This document shows, one piece after another, positions 1-12,200 of a DNA stretch of 64,000 nt. The stretch comes from Sthenelais limicola. Its lineage: Eukaryota; Annelida; Polychaeta; Phyllodocida; Sigalionidae. The notes beneath the pieces were generated by a model. It saw nothing but the letters and a program-made list of their open reading frames with translations. It was not told the DNA's origin and did no database searches. The position numbers and the translations under genes are program-made. The DNA lies in assembly GCA_942159475.1 (NCBI GenBank), contig OW804102.1, forward strand, positions 31,006,873 through 31,070,872, written 5' to 3'. Each line of letters begins with the position of its first letter. The first letter of the stretch is position 1.

Positions 1-1030
1 CAAAGCCTGCAGTTTCTCATGACATCCCTGGTTGAAAGAAAAAGTGTGGGCACCGTATACAGTCCGTCAGATACCAAGCTCGTTACATCCTATCATAACA
101 ATAATTAAGATTAATTGTGAAGGTTGAATGACCAAAAATAATGTGTTACCTAAAAGAGAATTTCAAAAATTGTTAGTCTCACACAATTTAATACTTTTTT
201 GTCCAATCATAATCCAAAATTAAGTTTTAAATTCACCTATTTTGATTAATAAAATTTTAATTTATAAACATACTGACTGATGACACTAAAATATGTTCCG
301 TTCTCTTCATTTAGAAGACTTTTCTCTATCGGATACCATCATAAAAGTAACTATAGATATGATGTAACTATAGATATTATATTGGCCCTAAATTAATTTT
401 TAAAAATAAATAAATGTAAGAGATTATTGGCCTAAAGATGGATGGTTTTCTGCCAATACTAAGCACAAGGCTGAATTATAGTTTTTCACCTATACCGAAA
501 CATGAAGACAGATTAAATACCAAATCCCCATTTATCCTGCTTATACTGCTTATACTGTAAGGGATTAGTTTTAGCTCATCTAGATAGTTTCTTCCCTGTT
601 ACCTATATCCTTTTCTCATCTTTGCCTGATGACCTTTTGATCTCTAGAATGTTCAAGGTGGAATAAAAATCGATTAATTACATCAATGGTACTTGATGTA
701 GACAAAAAGGAATCAAAGGTTATGAATCGGGAAATGGTAGGCAACACTTTGTAAGTGGAGCAGCCATTACAATAATTTCTTACACAATTAGAAAATTATA
801 ATAATTTGTATGTCATGAATATTTGTATTTGTATGTCGCCATACAATTAGAAAATGATTCACAAGTCGCAAAAATGAGATTTTTCAATATGATTTATTCA
901 CATGATGAATTTGTGGGAATGTTTTCATTTTGGAGGTTCTTAAGGCTTTTTGCAGCTTTAATATTGTACCGAATTCAAGACAGAGTATTAGATAGATCTA
1001 TGTATTTCTAAGGTCATGTTATAGAGTATA
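1..1030. other. AT-rich non-coding stretch
   Basis: No gene, RNA or clear repeat is seen here. The short open frames are interrupted, AT-rich and resemble nothing I know. It is probably intergenic DNA upstream of the carbonic anhydrase gene. Confidence 0.5.
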
Positions 1031-1032
1031 AT

Positions 1033-1253
1033 ATGTTGCTACTTTACTAGTAGTAAATGTCCACCCAGAAATATTCACAAACTTTTTTAGCAAAACTGAA
1101 AATATCAAACTTAAAGTATGGAAAACTTATTAGATGTCCTACTGTTTACTATCATTAGAATCAGCTTTATCTCATCTTTTTCAAATATAAGGATATCTCA
1201 ATTAATCGATTTTCTTTGCGACTTATGGCTCATTTTCCTGTACCGCATCACAT
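1033..1253 (+). repeat. Dispersed repeat family G, copy 1
   Basis: This block, from a 'ctactttactagt' start through 'tagatgtcc', 'tatctcatcttttt' and 'gcgacttatggctcattttc', is repeated in diverged form at 37128-37325 and, in its right half, at 40665-40865 and 52470-52690. It has no coding potential and no terminal inverted repeats that I can define, so it is an old interspersed repeat of unknown class. Confidence 0.5.
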
Positions 1254-1299
1254 ATTCCAATAAATCCCATATACTGATATATACCCGTTATTCATAATT

Positions 1300-1353
1300 T
1301 CACAGTCTAATTTGTAGAGCTGTTGATTGTACATTTTCTGAAAATCTGGCCCA
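1300..1353 (-). mobile_element. MITE family A, truncated end, reversed
   Basis: Contains the reversed left end of the family A element: a remnant of 'cagtctaatttgtagagctg', then 'attgtacattttctg' and 'aaaatctggcccata'. Only about 54 bp remain. Confidence 0.6.
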
Positions 1354-1800
1354 TAAGATAGGAATAGTTTGGCGATCTGGTGGCGTAGCCTGGTGGGCCA
1401 CATATCCACCAAACACCTGTACATACAGCTGGTGTTATCTGTAAACACCAGGGGGACACTACAATCAAGTCTAATGGGATATGGGGGTAACACACTGAGG
1501 GTCCTACAATTAACCTAATGCGAGACATTCTGGGAGTCATTCTTGTATGAGGCTCCAATACTATGGAACAGACTGGCCCAAGGGCAGCAAATATTGGACA
1601 CAAAAGAGTTCTAACAATGTTTTAGATGTTGTATGGTACAATAGATTGCCAACCATCTTAACGCGGCCTGTAATGCCGAAAATTATAGTAAAGTTGTGGA
1701 AAATAAAGAAAATGTGGAAATAAAGTTTCTTTTATAATAGCACTGCACATAAAGCCAGATCGTACACGGTATAATACGGGAGTAATGATTAATAGGACTA

Positions 1801-2039
1801 TGGGTCAGATCTTCAGAAAATGTACAATATGCAGATCTACACATTTAGGAAACTTTGCTAAATTAGACTGAAAAACGGTCAATACTAGATATATATCTGA
1901 GTATATTTGACATTGCTTTGATTCAAGCAATCTGTTTGGTTATGTTGAACTAAATTGTTAACCTCATTTTTGTCTTAAATTTGGATTATTTGAGAAGATT
2001 CATGAAGGTGAATTGTACATTTTCTGACGATTTCACCCA
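1801..2039 (+). mobile_element. MITE family A, near full-length
   Basis: Begins with TGGGTCAGATCTTCAGAAAA and ends with an imperfect inverted copy (acattttctgacgatttcaccca). It is flanked by TA on both sides, as expected for Tc1/mariner-type insertion. The internal sequence is that of the family: 'acatttaggaaa', 'aatactagatata', 'gattcaagcaatctgtttgg', 'ggattatttgagaagatt'. It has no coding capacity. Confidence 0.8.
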
Positions 2040-2044
2040 TATAT

Positions 2045-2095
2045 ATACAAGCACTGCACCGGCAGGCCAGAAATGGAGGTTACTAATCCTTTTAA
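2045..2095 (+). repeat. Dispersed repeat family L, copy 1
   Basis: The run 'gcaccggcaggccagaaatgg' followed by 'aggttactaatccttttaat' recurs in opposite orientation at 36348-36420. It directly abuts a family A MITE. Confidence 0.35.
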
Positions 2096-2519
2096 TCACT
2101 ACCTCAGGTTGTTGTTAGGGAAGGGGTTTTCATCGATTTGATTTCATTTATATTTTCTGAACGCTTAGAAGCTATGATTGTCATTCGATTTTCTGTATGG
2201 TCTGAAACTTATCAATGATAATTCACACACCATACTGTCACACATAGAAATGTATTCAACGGTTATATTGTATTGTTTTCTGTGAGTAAGTCATATCTTG
2301 GCTAATCATCATATTTCATCAATATTATAACAACCATAGTGACGTGACAATATAGCAGAATAAACGACTCTTTAAAGGCGTGGCTTGCATTCTGACTTTA
2401 TTTTTGTTTTTTAGCAAATATCTCTGAGGATAATGCATTTATATCTAAGGCCAAATAAAACCATGCGCAGGGCACATAATTATCTATTGATAGTATGACG
2501 CACACCCCCTTGGATGCCT

Positions 2520-2590
2520 AGCGTTGTTTTGTTGTTTTTATTGTTTTTTTTTGTTTTTTGTTGTTGTTTTTTTTTTTGGGGGGGGGTTGT
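2520..2590. repeat. T-rich/G-run simple sequence
   Basis: An irregular (TTTTG)n-like tract merges into a long T run and then a run of about ten G. The same T-run-then-G-run arrangement occurs twice at 61513-61592. Confidence 0.7.
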
Positions 2591-2649
2591 GTGAGGAGGT
2601 TATAAAAAAGGCTGTTTAATGATGTTAAAGTGTATTTTTTAAGCGCAAA

Positions 2650-2705
2650 TTTGTCTTATTTTTGTCTATTTGAAGGCAAACTATACATTTTCTGACGACT
2701 TCACC
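2650..2705 (+). mobile_element. MITE family A, right-end fragment
   Basis: Carries 'ttgtcttatttttgtct', 'atttgaaggcaaa', 'acattttctgacgacttcaccca', which is the diverged right terminus of family A with the middle deleted. Confidence 0.5.
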
Positions 2706-2866
2706 CAAGCTGACAACTAAACTGCACCCACGGCAGCAGATTGGTTCATGTGCATCGAAGCGAGGTGTAATAAATAGGCAGAATTGCCCCCTGACATTCC
2801 ATCATTACACGTAGGTGTATGTGATTGTTGTTAATGAGCATATTGAACCAACACAATCACATAGAC

Positions 2867-3092
2867 CAAGTGTAATATGAAACTTGCCGATCCCACGAGG
2901 ATAATTCTGTATTCATTATACTTTTCTAGGTATGTAAGGCGAAAAAATAGTGAAAATTCGAATTTTTAGTGGAAATTATTTATTTATTTTGTATTTCTAT
3001 GGAAATTAATGGCGGGTTTATATAGCTCAATACACAACCCTGATTACACGCTGCGTGTGGTATGAGAGCAAATGTTGTAGCCTATGACATTC
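2867..3092 (+). repeat. Dispersed repeat family F, copy 1
   Basis: This block (gatccc-cgaggataattctgta, ttattatactttt, taagg-gaa-aatagtgaaa, gcgggtttatata, tgtagcctatgacattccata) matches 15345-15560 in the same order, strongly diverged. It is non-coding and of unknown class. Confidence 0.45.
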
Positions 3093-4630
3093 CATACATA
3101 TGTATAATAACATAATAGTACATGAGAACAGTATTGTGCACTCAATATTCAGATTGTTCGCAGATTCTTTCTCATATAAACAGCTGCTTGCTTCCTCGAA
3201 ATAATGTGTAAGCCAAATATATCAATATATCAAATCTATTGGTATTACATATATATGTGTTGGATACTCTTTTAGATTGATGAATGCAAGGCTTTCTATC
3301 AAACGGGACCCCCTGGAAGACTTATGATTATCACTTTCCAAAATTATTCATTATTTATTTATTTACTTGTTATATTGTTGTATCAGGACAAACTGGAAAT
3401 AAAGAATATACATGTATACATACATGTATACATGAATGGAAAGTTCCAAAGGCTATCTTGGATTTCAAAATCAATGACTTTAGCACCGTGAAATGGCAAC
3501 GTTTCCAACCTGAGTGGTTCGCGGCGATTGGAGATCTAATGTCACAAGTGTTTGTATTTTGTATTTAATATTTTCTATTCAGCCCAAAACATTATGTAAC
3601 TGGTATAATTTTCTCAGTAATTGCTGACTCTTTACACATTCAATATCATATAAAAAATATGAATGGAAGTAGTAATCAGTATAAAGAAAAATATTAGTCA
3701 TGAAATGGTTAAAATAACAAATTCAAACCGTCACCGACGCATTGTGCAAGTGGAATATTATGGTATCCACACGAGCAGACTTTAGCCCAAGTACAACTCA
3801 CATATCAAATAATGATACGATTATCTCAGATCATTTTACCGAAAGACAACAGGGTCATCAACTGACCATATTTCCTCAGAGCGAAGAAACATACTCTCAC
3901 ATAATTTCTTATATAACGTTTACGCTAAAGTTTATTGCCAATTATGTTTCCTTTTCTTACAATATGGAAAGTTTGGTAGCTGTTAGACATTTCAAAATGT
4001 ATGGTACTCAACTCAATTATAAATAACCATATAATTGTGAGAAATTATATGGGCAAATTGAAAGTATTGCATATTGTTATGTGTATCTATAATGACACAT
4101 ACACAATTCGAACAAACCATGGAAAATATGGATAACATGTTTTTTTATCATTGGTATGTCTGCCCCGGACTTTACGAGTCTATGTGCTGAAAAGACGATT
4201 GTTTAGATGTACTGTATGGGGTGCTCTGTAGCGGTACCATTAACACGCAACAACTGCATCAGACATGGATAGATCAAATGCCATGTGTCTCAGAAAAATG
4301 ATTTTGAGATACCATTCTACTTTAAAATCTTAGATTAAGTGGATTTTAATGTTAACATTTAGGGAATCTAAAATGTATTTCTATTTCCATGTTTGATTTC
4401 TATTATGTTTGGAAACAATTTTGCAATATTTGTGGGTGGAATACATGACTAGTACTCCATAGGATGACCCTAGAAACGCAAGAATGTATATACTGTCTTG
4501 AAGTTTGGTACATGTAACTTAAAGCACTAGTTACCTCCAAATCGGAACATTCCTATAATGGTTACAGGCCAAGACCTTTCAAAGCAGTGACTTAATATGC
4601 ACTCAGAGAATACGAGTCTATAGACTTGTG
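3093..4630. other. Non-coding stretch
   Basis: No gene recognised. The short open frames at 3284-3568 and 3742-4026 have no recognisable domain. At 3300-3330 there is a 'gggaccccctggaagactta' string that resembles the 3' hairpin of the LINE tails at 36216 and 37667. Confidence 0.4.
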
Positions 4631-4631
4631 A

Positions 4632-4697
4632 AAAGGGCCTATAGTTCCCTAATTAGCCGATTCGCATGAGAATCGACTTAGTGGCCTATGCCCTTTA
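4632..4697. mobile_element. Hairpin mini-element family C, copy 1
   Basis: A 66-bp fold-back unit starts AAAGGGCCTATAG and ends CTATGCCCTTT, so the whole unit pairs with itself (around AGCCGATTCGCATGAGAATCGACTTA). The core 'aagccgatt...cgcatgagaatcg' recurs at 9904-10010 and 24673-24773. Confidence 0.6.
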
Positions 4698-4855
4698 GTC
4701 TTTAATGTGTATTGTTAAGAAACGAAATATTAAAGAAAGAGTCACCACTGCCTTAACTGCCAGTCCCAAGGTTGCTGTGTCGATTGAGAAAAGCCGAGGG
4801 ACTTGGTGCTAGTCTAAATCCCCATCGTAAAGGTGCAACATATTAATTGTTTATA

Positions 4856-5033
4856 CAGTAGAACCTCACATAAAGACCACCTCATTATAGAGACCACCCC
4901 TCTATTAAGACCAGTTTTCCCAGTCCCGAACTATTCCCTCGTAGTAGATTTAAAGCCCTCTAAAGAGACCACCTCGCTATGAGACCAAAAATCATTCCGT
5001 CCCAAGGGTGGTCTTAATAGAGAGGTTCCACTG
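4856..5033. mobile_element. pogo/Tigger-like MITE
   Basis: A 178-bp element with terminal inverted repeats: CAGTAGAACCTCACATAAAG at the left and CTTAATAGAGAGGTTCCACTG at the right, flanked by TA on both sides. The CAGT-start termini, the 'GAACCTC' motif and the TA duplication are the hallmarks of pogo-type Tc1/mariner elements (family knowledge). The arms extend through 'agaccacc' on both sides. There is no transposase, so it is non-autonomous. Confidence 0.8.
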
Positions 5034-5244
5034 TACTTTGAAATTCCCATGTTTTCGCTAGCTAGCTGCAGCTGATAAATCTGTTTGTTATCACCTCCAA
5101 TATCAGACATCTGTCAGTTTTTCTACATCACTTAATGAAGGGGGATTGCTTGTTATTTTTACAATTAACTTATTTCCCTGTACTCTAGGAACATACTGGA
5201 ATACCTAAAGAATATTTTTCATAAGTATGTCTCCTTTAGTAAAG

Positions 5245-5275
5245 CGCTCTTATCTTATATTATCTTATATTAATT
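5245..5275. repeat. Short TCTTATATTA tandem
   Basis: Two to three imperfect copies of 'tcttatatta' occur next to the family B element. It is simple sequence. Confidence 0.4.
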
Positions 5276-5378
5276 AATGGTTGCCACTATTGACAATCAG
5301 TGTAGCATGTGAGACCGACCTGGCGCCCTCTTCCAAATTACTACTAATCAAAAATACATAACCTCTCTCATAATACTC

Positions 5379-5578
5379 TAGGCCCAAAGTTGAGAGAATC
5401 CCTTCGAACGAAGCGAAAGTCTCTCGCCTGAAACCGCAAAGTGCCATTATAATTCCATTAAGACCGCAAAATGTCATTTATTCCCATTAGAACGCCGAGT
5501 TCTAGGCCAGGAAACCGATTATAGCGAAGTATGCTGACATACCATTGTTATCTGATCTGAGGGTTTGGACCTAGAGTG
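5379..5578 (-). mobile_element. MITE family B, copy 1 (reversed)
   Basis: The termini CTCTAGGCCCAAAG and TTTGGACCTAGAG are inverted repeats. Inside lie 'accgcaaagtgccattataat', 'ccattaagaccgcaaaatgtc' and 'cataccattgttatctgatctgag', all of which recur in the opposite orientation at 27361-27541 and 54975-55160, with a shorter match at 15695-15830. Non-autonomous. Confidence 0.65.
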
Positions 5579-6151
5579 TATAAACCCTCTCTTCCTCCCT
5601 TTCAAACCACTCTTAGCTTGCCACCCTCCCATCCCTACAATTCAACATCTAAATATATCTTATTCTATCAATTTTATTTATTAAACTCAATTCCTCAACC
5701 ATTAATTTTATCAACTATAAATTAACTATCAAACAACATTCTTTTATTTCAATTTTATATAATAATAAAAACCATTCATTTACCTCTGTTGAGATCAAAT
5801 ATATTTCTCCATACCTGGTCGTTGTAGCTAGCTCTCATGATGGCGGTGGGTGTGGGGTGATGGTTATGGTCCAAACAAGTCAGGCTGAAGCGAAAGACGC
5901 CTCCAAGAGACCAAGTGAGACGCGCACATACATCTTCTTCGTTTCCCCACCCCCTTTGTATCTATCTAACTACCTCTATGAATACAGTCAGTCCTTGCCT
6001 CTACCTCCCCAGGACATACCTCGCAGTAGGGTCAATGACATCGCGTCCTCTCCTCAAAAATCATTAATTATTGGACTACTGTAATTTGGATTCTGCCAAA
6101 TCAAACCTTTTTGTATTTACCCCTGGATTTCCCACTTTTGGAATTATCAAA
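5579..6151 (+). promoter_or_regulatory. Probable promoter/5' UTR of carbonic anhydrase
   Basis: This stretch lies directly upstream of the signal-peptide exon. It contains 'gtataaaccctctc' at about 5577-5590, which may be a TATA-like element, and pyrimidine-rich sequence after it. No transcription start can be fixed from sequence alone. An apparent open frame at 5857-6084 has no recognisable domain. Confidence 0.25.
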
Positions 6152-6215
6152 ATGGATCATTTTCTACGACTGATCTTGGCGCTTTCTGTTTTAATTTCAT
6201 TAGGAAATGCAGCAG
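6152..6215 (+). CDS. Carbonic anhydrase exon 1 (signal peptide)
   Basis: The frame begins MDHFLRLILALSVLISLGNA: a short N-region, a hydrophobic core and a small-residue cleavage site. It ends in phase 1 at donor G|GTAGGC. The next exon starts AC, completing GAC (Asp) before the WGY motif expected at the mature N-terminus. Confidence 0.7.
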
Positions 6216-9200
6216 GTAGGCCTCAATTGCATTAGTTAATTGAATATTCAATTTATATGCATATATTATATATGTTCGAATATTGTATTCGTGGTTCTTG
6301 TTTTATTTGTCAGGATTGGGGCAAAGCCAACCTTCCTGAAAGTGAGAGTAAACGAAATCGAAAGTAAAATCAAATTTATTAGAAGTTTTAGGGAATTTTT
6401 AGGTAGTGTAGCCTAGTCGGTTTGGAACCATTTTGGAGAGCATACTTTTAATATTTATACCTAATCTAATTAATTCATGAATAACATAGGAAAGGGTATC
6501 TACTTTGAACATAATTACGATCTTCCTCACAAGAGTATCTTTAAGATCTCCTGAAAACGTTCCCTTTAGCGAAGTTGGCAAGGGCAGATCTGTCGACATA
6601 CCTGGACGCGTGTCACATCTATGTACTAAACGCAACTAAAAAACTAGTTGGTAATGGTAACGAGCATCATGCATTGTATTGTAGCTTATCTGATAACGTT
6701 GTTCACAGGATAATTCGACAAGAGAATGATATTAGGTTCGCCAGAAACGCCTAAATGTAAGGTTCAGTTCAATAATGAAAAAAACTATAAATGCCTACTA
6801 CAGTATATTTTAGATACATATATGATGAAGTAATTGTCGATGAGTATATTATAAGGTATATGGTTTTGTAATTGATTGCCTTTCCCTGAGTTCCAGTAAT
6901 CAAATACCCTTAAGCAGAGGTCAAATTTGAATTGATTTGCATGGTTTGGGGAACGCTTTTGCCTCGCCCGTTTAATTATTTCTGAATCACACCAACATCA
7001 TAGATTTTAATTTCGTCAAACTGTACTAGCAGGCTTTAAACAACATATACTGGATATTTTGTTATAGTAAGCTTTTCCCTATAGTTTTTTAGTTTTACCT
7101 TTAGACTCTACATTAAAGTTTCCAATGCTCTTTGCATATATGTTAATGCATATATCGATAAATATGCATTGACATATGCACACCACCCATCCCTATAGGG
7201 AGTCACTATATGTAACACGTTGCAATATATATAATTTATACCCGACAAGCTGTTGCTAAAAACAATATAATTAGAAATCAAGACAGTAGATTAGTTCAAT
7301 CCTTTTTATGGCAATGATTAACGCAATAATTAATAAAATTAAGAGCCATGATTACGAGAAAGCTATCCCGAATCTCATGGCTTAACAGTTTTACTATCAA
7401 TAGTATAAGCATTCATTTGAAGGTGACTTTGAACCAAGACTCGAATAACACCCAGATTATTTCATTCCGTATATACGGAACAGAAGCAAGAAATGTACAT
7501 AAAGATACAGTGTCGAAGGCCTAGAAACGTACTGAGACGCAGCCACTATATATGGATCAGATCTTCAGAAAAATGTACAATCAGCAGTTCCACACATTTA
7601 GTAAATTCTGTTAGACAAATGGTAGATACTAGAATATGTAGGGGAGAGCGGGAGCAAAGTTTGGAGGGTATAAATATATGATAGAATAATGATATAAGAA
7701 TTTTTATTATGGAGATTGTTTGGTTGCCATTTTATATACATTCCTTCAATAGGTTATCTGCAAATTCCAAAGAAATATTTTTTAAATTTTGGCTCAACTT
7801 ACCCGTGACTGGGGTAAGTTGAGCCGGGTATTTGTGTAAGTTGTAATGGTGTGATCTGGAATTGTGTTGATTCAAGAGGTATGTTTGCTTATTATTGAAC
7901 TGTATTTTATACCAAAATTAGGGCCTAAATGTGGATTATTTGAGAGGATTGTTGAAGGCGACCCATATAATGTTAATGGAAAAGGTAGCCTTCGAAGCGC
8001 ATGGATGCGATCACACAGAGTTAAAAAGATGCGCTACTTTTTTCATGACAACTATGGATCGAAACTAACATCAGATTTAAATTTAGATAACATTTTAGTT
8101 CAACTACTGATTGATAGATGCAGGAGGGCGACTCTCCAGGGAGGTTTTCAGGCCCTTCTAGTTAACTTACAATCTTTTCGAGTAGATGTAAAATATTTTT
8201 GTTAAATTCAGGATAAGCAATACATGGCAGATGTTATGTTCAGCCAATCCTAATGGCTAATCAGTGAACAAATACAAGCATTGCAAGTTTAATTACTTAT
8301 ATAATTTGATAGACTATTTGTGGTCATAAGCTACATTTATCATTATCATATCAATTTAGCAAGCTAGTACTCGTCGGAATGAGGAATCGACATGTATCAT
8401 TACAATCGATGATCGTCGATAGGTCAGTCACTTTTAAAAACAACCACCATAGCACGCAAAGTGGTAAAGAAAATAAGTGAAAAAGCGATTTTTTTGGAAT
8501 GATTTTATTCATGGTTGGCCAGAAACGCTCACTCAGATGAGTGGTTTTCATTGCGCTCTGACCGTGTGTGGTACAAGTCGTTGGGTGCAGATAACATTTC
8601 AGTTTCAGTTCACTTCATGAAAGTTATGAAAAAATATATGTTTCCTAGTTGTTCTACTCAATATATAATACAAATAGGTGTGTACAAATACAGTCGAGTT
8701 ATATCAATAACTCTTAATAAACAATGGGATGAGATGAGATGAGATGAGATGATTGAAGGTGGTGAAAGTTTCTGTCCAGAGTATAAACGCGAGATCGATA
8801 TTACGATTTGTAATTGTATAGGGTTTCTTATGGTTAGTGTTAGGTTATATGAAAAAGAAAAAGAGTTGCCGACGAACTCCCCTCCGGCCAGCCGTCCCGT
8901 GAGAATAAATGATGTAAAGGATCGTCAGAAAACCTTGCAAACCAGCCGGGAAACTCCCGGCTCTTTCTATGGAGCACACAAGTTGTCAGGCGTTTTGCCG
9001 AGCTCTGCAGTTGACTTTATGGCTGTGCCATCAGTCACCTGCAGATATTTAGGATTAGATTCTGTATTTGGTTACCTTTTTAATGGAATGAATGATAATC
9101 TCAGAGCGATCGATCAGAGACCGTTGGTCCTTGCCATTTGTTTTGGTCATTTGTGAAGCTATTGTACACAACCTAATTCCTAGTCTCCTGATCACGTGAC

Positions 9201-12200
9201 AGCTTGCAAGCATCATCATTGGCTGAGAGGCTGTGCGCGCGGCCTTGACCTTGCTCAATACACTATGAGAAGCCTTACGTATCATTTCCCATGCATTTCA
9301 GTCATGTGGCCCAACTTTCACGGTCGGTCGATCGGCCGATGTCGAATCCCCATTGCCGGTAAGGTTAACGTAAGTTCAACAAAGATTGTCATTTACTTGT
9401 GTGCATTTCGGTTAAACTGACTTAACTCAAGTAGAGCTTTGTTATTTTGCTGGCTATTGATGTGCCTGGATGGATACGTTTGTAGGAAAATGAGTGCGAG
9501 AAACCTTTTTAAGACCCATGAGTCCCACTCTGATATTCGCTGTACAGTTATGGCGCTGCGTTCGTAATGTTTCGGTGAATAGCATTCGCTTATTGAAATA
9601 AGCGTTTGGCAGCCGTCCATCTAGTTAGGTTACCGTGCTATGACCGTTGTGAAGATAATGGTTACGATCTAGTATAAATGGTATTTTTCAGAAGGAATAT
9701 GTACAGTTTTCAGGCACTAACAATGTCATATACTAATACATGCAATAGAATACACTATATTTATAAGCGTATACATTAATGCGTTGTGTGGTAAAGAAAG
9801 GAAAGTGGTAAAGAATTGATTGGTTTGATTTGATAAAACATTTTGTTAGCGCTGATGAATTGAGTACTTCTCTGCTCGATCGCAATGCTCAGGCTTTCAT
9901 TAAGGGCCTACTTCACTAAGCCAATTCTAATGCGATTCTCACAGAATTTAGTGCAAAGGAGTCCTCTGCGGTGCAAAATCACATCAGAATCGGCTTAGTG
10001 GACTAGTATCCCTTGGAAACTTGTTATTCCACATGCAGGACTGAAAAGTGTCAAATGCTCTTTTTGCTTGATAGTATGCACAGAGATAAACAAAATGGTA
10101 ATATAGTGATGAGAGAAAACATGTATTTAATTCTGGTATTTAGTACAGTTTAATGGGAATTAAGGCAGGATTATATATATAGCTTGTAGAGGGTCTGAAT
10201 GGACATATAATAGGACTGGTGTGATGCACTCCAAATCTTTACTAAAATATATCTATTTCTTGATATATAAAAGCCAATCACCCCTTCACCCTCTACCCGT
10301 CTCGTTCTCCTATAATACTTTTTATTAGTAATTAAAAGTAACTTACACTATATTAGAGACGTTGCCGCGACCTAACTGCCGCGATGACAGCTCATGACTA
10401 ATTTTCATCCTAAATGGGGAATTAATCATATAATAACCACGCAAATGATTGGTACTAAGCATTAATCACTGGTTACAACAATGTTGATACGGCTAGATTC
10501 ACCGCTCCCTGGAATATGAGTTATGAATGTTTTACCGAAACTCGAGCAAACCATCCCTGGAAAAACATGACGTCGCCCTTCGTAAGGCATTACCACCTAT
10601 TATCGCTCACTAGCGGTCTTACTCAAATTATATAATTCTCTGCCTAGACTAGGCTACTTATCAGAAAATCAATGGAAAAACAAAACACTAACTCACAAGG
10701 ATCCTCTGTTGTCACTATCACAAACTTTCTAGGCATGGACTCTAAATTGGACTCAAATAACATGACCCCCACACCGGTCATTGGACATGGAGGTAAAGTT
10801 CAAACAACATCCCCAAGCCCAAGCCCTCTACACAATAGTGATAGTGATATAGTTTTCAACCTGGGCACATTAAATAGCGATCTAGAAGAGAAACTCTTAC
10901 CTTCACAACTTGACGTGACCAATCCAGTAGGCAAAAAAAAATTATTTGTTACAAGCACTGGATCAGGTTCTGCTATTGGAGATTCTGACAGCTTACACTG
11001 TCACAGTCGCCTATACTTTCTCCCTTGAAAGGGTCGTCTGGTGGTATACATGAGTAGTTACACCAAAGGTCCCAAAGTCTGAGTAAAACGAAAAGCATAA
11101 TGCTAAATATTGAGGAAACTGGATCTCAAACTAGCTTAAATACATCTATTCCTGGAAATGCCTGCAGTGATACTTCCGACAGCCTGCTTCAAATGATGGT
11201 CAATCGTCTGACACCCATATTAATAGAGGCTGCTGTCAAGTCAAGTCTAGCTGAGGGCAATCTCCAGATTATAGATTTAATTGATTCAATAGTTCAAGAG
11301 TTAAAATCTGATATCACCAGAATGGAGGACAATATAAACTCTAGATTTACTAAACTGGAAACTCAGATAGCAACACTGGATATGGTTTAAAAAAATGCAC
11401 TGTAATCTGATGTGCTACGCTCCGAGGTTGAGACCCTACGCATGGAGGGTAGAGCAGAGGCAGAAAAGATCAACTCCTCGCTAGATAACATATCAACTTT
11501 AACTGAGTCTAATTTTTATTCACTTCTGAAGAACACTAAAACAACTTATGATGAAGTCTTTCCGCCTGCTCATCCTCCTATGCCTCACCAATCAAGAGCT
11601 GTACCTCCAATGGGAGCAGACCGCCCAAACAATGGGCCCCCCACTGCCCTCCTCTCACCATGGTTCGCCAACATGCCCGCCTCGCTACCAACAGTGGCCC
11701 TGACCTGCCAACAATTGCCATCTCACATTCCTGGTCATGGAAAACACAGCTGAGCTGGAAGATGATAATATTACTAGTATGATTCAGGATCTCTTCCAGG
11801 AGCTGGATCCAGCTTTTGATGTCCGAGATGTCTCTGAAATCTACCAGATTGGACTCCATGATTGCAGGCCTGAGGATGCCCGTATGATAGAAATTAATGA
11901 TGGAAAGTGTCTGGGGTTCAAGAGCGCGCATTCGTTCTCATCCAAGTTCTTCCCCATTACAGTTAATTATAGAGGGGCAGACTTCAAATCTGTTGAACAT
12001 GCTTTTCAATCCACCAAAGCGAAAGAACTGGGTCACCCTGCTCTAGCCAAAGAGCTACGGAAACTCCGGAGCCTCTATGAGGTAAAAAGGAGAGCCAGAG
12101 AGGAACTAATTCCTACACCTGAGTGGAGGAAAAATGAAAGATCCATCCTACAAGACCTCATTCATTGTAAATTCGACCAGAATCAGCACCTGAAAAAAAG

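Larger units (their letters stand above)
6216..10590. other. Intron 1 of carbonic anhydrase, left part
   Basis: No exon is recognised. Apart from the repeats listed separately there is a GATGA-type microsatellite (8728-8753) and a moderately GC-rich patch at 8860-9400 with a CACGTG box near 9194 and the hairpin 'gccgggaaactcccggc' near 8946. The longest open frame (8749-9156) has no recognisable domain. Confidence 0.45.

Noticed and set aside
8749..9156. 135-codon open frame
   Set aside because: No domain, no codon bias, overlaps a microsatellite; probably chance in a GC-richer patch.
11040..11410. Reassigned stop codons (TAA/TAG as Gln)
   Set aside because: The carbonic anhydrase, RING and SGNH/NADAR genes use TAA/TAG as ordinary stops; decay is simpler.
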